The notes under the pieces are model-generated. The model did no database searches. It saw nothing but the letters and a program-made list of their open reading frames with translations, and was not told the DNA's origin. 64,000 bases of DNA from Candolleomyces eurysporus. Its lineage: Eukaryota; Basidiomycota; Agaricomycetes; Agaricales; Psathyrellaceae. Position numbers and translations under genes: made by a program. The number at the start of each line of letters is the position of its first letter. Within the stretch, counting starts at the first letter, position 1. The DNA lies in the NCBI GenBank assembly GCA_027579435.1, contig JANBPK010000846.1, positions 175,553 through 239,552 on the forward strand. Reading direction: 5' to 3'. Shown piece after piece: positions 55,574 to 64,000 of this stretch.

Positions 55574-56776
55574 TCAGAGCTCGGCGTGGGTAGGCACCTG
55601 GTTTCCGTTCTCGTCTGCAACAGTATCGTTTTCCAACTGAGATGCGGGAAAGTAAGCAAAAGGAGACACGCCAGAGAAATGGGGCAAAACTGACCTCTCC
55701 ACAGGCAGCAATGATGACATCCTTGGTGGGGCGGTCACCAGAACCCTTGGCAACGTTTTCTGCAAGGGAAGTGTTAGAACGCTAGAAAGACTTGACGGAG
55801 AAGTTTTACCCACCAATCTTGTGAACGATGTCCATGCCCTCAAGAACCTTTCCAAACACAACATGTCGTCCGTCCAACCAGCTGGTGATAACAGTGGTAA
55901 TGAACTAAGCAAGAAGAGAATGATGAATAAAATCCTTGACTTTGCTTCAAGAGGCTTTGGCTCGACTCACGAATTGAGAACCGTTGGTGTCCTTGCCTGC
56001 GTTTGCCATGGAGAGAATGCCGGGGCCGGTGTGGCGGAGTTTGCTGTGGGCGCGACATAAGCGATAGAACAGATAGAGCAGGGAAACAAATACTCACAAG
56101 TTCTCGTCAGCGAATTTCTCGCCATAGATAGACTACATAAGATGACAATGTCAGCATCCCGCCGACACTGCCTCGAGAAATATGAACATACCTTTCCACC
56201 AGTTCCATCTCCACGAGCTGAGAAGTTGAGGCATAATCAATACAACAGCTAACTGGTTAATCTATTGGCCAACGCACTGAAGTCACCGCCTTGAATCCTG
56301 TAACAACAGCGTCAGTCAAGGGTCCAGAATAATATTGAGAAACCACGCACATGAAGTCCTTGATGACACGGTGGAATTTGGATCCCTTGTAGCCGAAACC
56401 CTCCTCGAGAGCGGTTCCGTCCTTCTTCACACCAGTAGTGAGCGCTCGGAAGTTCTCGACGGTCTTGGGGACGGTCTAAAGAGGGTGTTCAGTTCAGCAC
56501 CGCCCATGCAAGGAGACGACAACAGCAAAGTGGCTGCTGAAGAGGCTACTCACGCCACCGAAAAGACCCATGGTAACTAGAGTTCGATATAATGTTGAGC
56601 ATGATGGAATATTGGCAGGAGTGAACTGGAGACTCACTTCGGCCCAAGGGCTCGCCACCGTGCTCAATGTCGAAGTAGACCTTGTTGGTGATCTTGGGGC
56701 CCTTGACAGCCTCGACGCTGCAGAACAGAGCGGCGAGGGTGACGACGATGAAGGCGACGCTGATACGACCGAGCAT
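55574..56776 (-). CDS. CPR5: ER cyclophilin B (peptidyl-prolyl isomerase) ending in HAEL
   Basis: Proline isomerase of the secretory pathway. The signal peptide is [23 protein letters not shown], followed by the cyclophilin fold: [107 protein letters not shown] and [10 protein letters not shown]. The active-site Arg (FHRV), Phe (GSQFF), Trp (SWLDG) and His (DGRHVVFG) are present. In this form the last exon is 55574-55636 ([21 protein letters not shown]); HAEL resembles HDEL/HEEL ER-retention ends. Eight exons, one of only 20 nt (ATTCAAGGCGGTGACTTC core, near 56280-56299). The symbol is by family; several yeast paralogs exist. Confidence 0.9.
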
Positions 56777-56979
56777 TTTGGAGAGAACCAGAGAGAGATG
56801 AAGAGAAGAGTTGGGTAGGCGTGGAACTATGTACGTGGCGGATATACGGACGCGTTGCGTGGGAAACGTTGCCGATGATCCAGCAGTGAATTAATCCGGG
56901 CACAGTGGTCTACATGCACATATCCGATGCTCCAGCTCAAAGTACTGAATGACAAAATAGTAGTCCGAGGAAAGGAGCT

Positions 56980-59373
56980 TCAGATGAACCCGCGACATCT
57001 CTCAGCACCGCAGACACACTCTGTAGAATCAGCTGGTACACGTCTCCCACTTGCCGTTTTCTTGTACTTTGACTTCTTCTTTTTTCTTTGTATGTCAGCA
57101 GCATTGGGATTATAGTCAAAAACCAGTTCTTCGCCAGCAGGTATATCTCGTTTGGCAGCGTAAGCGTGATAGGCCATCCCGTTCTGCAGAAATAGGTAAG
57201 TTATAAAAGGCGGAGGGAGTGGTGAGGACCTTACGCCAGGCAACTGGTCATAAACCACCTCGTAAATTATTAGGTTTGGGTCGCACGAATGGCTGAAGGA
57301 TTGTGGATGTGTCAGAGAAGTTGAGGGTACGACAATGGAGATGCTGACTTGAGAAACCTTGACCAATTACCTGCAGATACCGAACAAGTCAGCATCATTT
57401 GGCGAGAGTAGGAAGTTCTACTTGCCCATGTTCGTGCAGTCTACAGTATACCCACACACATTAGACTCACTATCGCTGTCCATGTACCTCGCGTCACCAT
57501 CAAGATCGAAGGTATACTCCTTATCTTTTTGCGGCCACGAAGATATTCTGTCCGACGGGCTGTGATAATTTGGCTGAGGGTGGTCTCAGTTACGGGGAAT
57601 CACAAGGAGAACTCACATTAGGAGGCTAAGACGGTGCAATCATGAGGGTGTGTTCAGGTGAAGTGGACTGGACAAACTCACCCAGTATACATCCCCAAGA
57701 CTTTACCCTTCTTGATCCTGGTCTTCGCCCGTACGCCCCATCCACAATGGGCCGTTTTGAATATCTCAAGCGGGACGTCGCGGCGACGTTGCGACACTCG
57801 ATTTGGGCAGCTTTCACTGCACCCGCACCGCTAGCCAATAGTTTAGAATTCTGCGACCAGATCCCCCCAGCGGCAGTGACAAGAGTACTCACAGGCGTAC
57901 ATTCGATAACTTCTTGATTTTGATATTGAAACAGGTAATATCCCTACAAAAGTCAGGCATTGAACTTCCAATGGCCGGAGGGCTATTCACCTGTGCATCA
58001 TACGCGCACGTTACAGGTTCGTCGTCCTTGCGCCCCGCGTCTTGACATTCGCAACCATCTATGTCTGAAGGCATGCATTTCTTATGGCCAGAACACGATA
58101 ATAAAAACTCTTCTAGACCGTCAGGCCTTTTCACTTCAGGATCGCTACCACAAGCTTATCAGGACGGAATGACCCCAAAATATCGTCTGCACTTACAACT
58201 CATATCCTCTTTCGATATATTTGAAGTTTGGGGGTAATGGCGGTACCTCCTCATCGTCGACTTCGTTGCAGAAAGTGATAGGTGCTCCATATCGGGACCA
58301 TTCAGCCGACAACTGGAATCGACTGTAGATGCAGTGAAACGTTAAATACACGAACAAGGAAGAAAGCTAAGACATACCGCGAAAAGCCTTCCTTGGCTCG
58401 AAATGCCTGGGGACTGCGAAACCGTATAGGTGGACCATCGGTCTCTCTCGCTCGTTGCTTCCCTCGAGCTTTCTCGCTGAGGTTGGTCGGGAAGCCATCA
58501 TGCATTGGTATCTCTTGCGATATCCCCACGGATGATGACGGAGACGCTGTCTGTAGGGTCGCCACNAGAGGATGCTGGGGTGACAAAGCGGGAGGAATGT
58601 GCGCGACTGGAAGGAGTCCCCGCAAGGGTCGTCGACGATGCTCGCTGCGATGCCGAAGCCGTGCTCGAATGACGCGGTTTAATACGCGACCGGAGTCTTC
58701 GCGGTCCATCCTCCTCACCGTCGGGAGAAGGATCCTCTGGGTACGCGCTAGCGCGTTTAGGTTCAGATATCTCTCGGGCCTTCCTCAACTCTTTTAACCA
58801 GTCGACCGGCTCCTGTTCGCATATTTTCAACTTCTCCGAGGCAGCTTGGGCACGAAGACGCGTGTCGTTGTTGTGGATGTCCAAGCCGGGGTAGAGTTCA
58901 ATGTCTTGGTTCTCCTCTGCCAGGTTGCGCCGTCGACGCTGTTGGTACTTGCCCCACCGTTTTCGAGCAGAATCTCCGTTGCTTTCGATGTATTCATATT
59001 TCCAGGTATTGTTGGTCCCGTCCTTGCGCTTCCAGTCGTCCCATTCAACCTGATAAACTCAATAAGACGCGGAGATTTTTATGAGTAACGTGTCAACTAA
59101 CTTCATAACTTCGATTGGGACGATATGAGTGTTCGAAAGCAGATCAGCAAGGGTATAGCATACCGAATATCTCCCCAGTAATCAACCTCCTCTCCAACGA
59201 TGTCAAATCCCCATTCATTGTCGCTGGTATCATCCCCCCNAGTCTTCGACTGGCGATTCCGACCGCCTCCATGGTTGTGGGGACTTGCTTCTGGGCATTT
59301 CCGCCTCCTTTTCTTTGCTCGTGGAGGCCTTAATGCTTGAGGCAGCCTTTTTAGATCCCGACTTAGTGCCCAT
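56980..59373 (-). CDS. CLR4: Histone H3K9 methyltransferase, SUV39/Clr4 type
   Basis: Heterochromatin-forming lysine methyltransferase. Start MGTKSGSKKAASS at 59373. Chromodomain: NEWGFDIVGEEVDYWGDIRYEVEWDDWKRKDG, assembled across a 7-nt exon (59102-59108). Then a disordered basic linker, FKYIERGYEYSDPEV and the Pre-SET Cys cluster (CSGHKKC, CECQD, RCGCSESCPNR). SET: LEIFKTAHCGWGVRAKTRIKKGKVLGMYTG, MGNWSRFLNHSCDPNL, YHAYAAKRDIPAGEELVFDY. Post-SET CVCGAERCRGF ends at 56980. Intron 57371-57425 has a GC donor. Two ambiguous bases (59240 beside six C; 58566) coincide with frame changes before GDDTSDNEWG and after VTPASS; both are best explained as base-call errors. Full set of catalytic motifs, so presumably active. 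Confidence 0.9.
59102..59108 (-). other. 7-nt micro-exon in the SUV39-type gene
   Basis: TTATGAA between acceptor CGAAG and donor GTTAGT; flanking introns 55 nt (59109-59163) and 52 nt (59050-59101). It supplies T-TAT-GAA, completing R-Y-E of the chromodomain. Skipping it shifts the frame and destroys VEWDDWKRKDG. Confidence 0.8.
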
Positions 59374-60068
59374 GATTCACGAAGACGGGGACTGTTGACA
59401 GCTCGTGCAGGCGGAGGAATGAATACGCAGAGAACGAACCTAGGCAGAATTGATCCGCCACTGACGTCGCCAAGGCGCATGCCAAACAGAGCATCTGGGC
59501 GCTTACACTGGGCATTCTAACCGTTTCAGACTCACGACAGCTTAGAGTAGCATATTGAAAGAAAGAAAGAGAAATTCCTGGAAGTCATGAATGGTACAAA
59601 GAGGGAAAAAAAAGAAGAAGGAATGCATGTACAGCGAACAGCGACAAAAGTGACAACATGTGTTTTGCGAGAATGTGCAGTATAGATCATCAACAATGTC
59701 CTCTCATTGTAAAGAAAATACCGGGAGCTTCAATCGAGAGAAAGAGAGAGCATGAGAAGCAATAATTGAAATAGGAAGTTAGAAAAAAAAAACATTTGCA
59801 GATATAGAGATGAGAGAACATTTAAGCTCGTAAAGAAACACAAGAAAGGGGTTGCATCGACCAGGACAACGAGTAGAAACAAGTAGAATAACACCGAACG
59901 CTGACTGGATAGTGAGTTGAATAGTGTGCAATCATGTGTTGTAAAAAAGTGGAGGAAAAGAAGCTATTGAGGCAAGGTACGTCGAAAGACATACAGCGAG
60001 TAACAGGCCATGACATGGCCACTACCTATACCGAAGACATACCGCATGAATGACGTCGAGCCCATAAG
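59374..60068. other. Intergenic region, SUV39 5' side / YAK1 3' side
   Basis: 695 bases, purine-rich on the + strand (AGAGAAAGAGAGAGCATGAGAAGC and several A runs). No coding content recognised; probably the YAK1 3' UTR and SUV39 promoter. Confidence 0.5.

Positions 60069-64000
<3,932 letters not shown>

Overview
The window is a gene-dense stretch of a filamentous basidiomycete genome, most likely a plant-litter or wood-decaying Agaricomycete. The evidence is many short introns (about 50-65 nt) with GTRNGT donors, proteins typical of mushrooms (CPL1-like cysteine-rich secreted protein, endoglucanase V-like GH45, GH10 xylanase, WOPR regulator, NAD formate dehydrogenase, Vps3844-type protein), and a Bud4/Yak1/Pex5/Gcn5 set of fungal housekeeping genes. 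No rRNA, tRNA, CRISPR or intact transposon was recognised. Twelve ambiguous bases at eleven sites, mostly beside homopolymers, create apparent frameshifts in otherwise intact genes.

Layout. 1-10.7 kb: ICMT-like methyltransferase (5' cut by the window edge), acyl-protein thioesterase, secreted aspartic peptidase, CPL1-like protein (-), ZNHIT3-type zinc-finger protein, CFA-synthase-like methyltransferase (-). 10.7-22.3 kb is gene-poor: a divergent F-box (-)/Vps3844-like (+) pair and a Gti1/Pac2 (WOPR) transcription factor (-) surrounded by long gene-free stretches. 22.3-33.1 kb: BUD4 (-) and PEX5 (+) back to back, then dihydroxy-acid dehydratase. 33.3-38.8 kb (-): a single-pass membrane protein and two related RING/TRAF-zinc-finger genes, the second carrying two SH3 domains. 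39.3-48.7 kb: cytosolic isoleucyl-tRNA synthetase, SNU23 (-), an ERD1/EXS-family protein, formate dehydrogenase. 49.2-54.9 kb: GH10 xylanase facing a GH45-type protein (-), then GCN5. 55.2-64 kb (-): ER cyclophilin with two alternative last exons, a SUV39/Clr4-type H3K9 methyltransferase, and the kinase YAK1, running off the window end.

The most unusual content is in gene structure rather than gene families. By following reading frame and conserved protein blocks I find a probable [D1,2] spliceosomal twin intron in the formate dehydrogenase gene, a 2-nt micro-exon in the GH10 gene, a 7-nt micro-exon inside the H3K9 methyltransferase chromodomain, 9- and 13-nt micro-exons in the dehydratase gene, a 20-nt exon in the cyclophilin gene, and three GC-AG introns. 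For FDH, GH10, GH45, GCN5, the WOPR gene, the F-box gene, the thioesterase and the second RING gene I worked through exon phases by hand and they close in frame. The cyclophilin gene appears able to end either in an ER-retention-like tetrapeptide (HAEL) or in a transmembrane segment, both in the same phase.

Functional links: secreted plant-wall enzymes (GH10, GH45) and formate dehydrogenase fit lignocellulose decay; cyclophilin B, the ERD1-like protein and the Vps3844-like protein belong to ER/Golgi; GCN5 and the SUV39-type enzyme are opposing chromatin writers. These are shared themes, not evidence of a single pathway cluster. All statements rest on reading the sequence; no database search was run.
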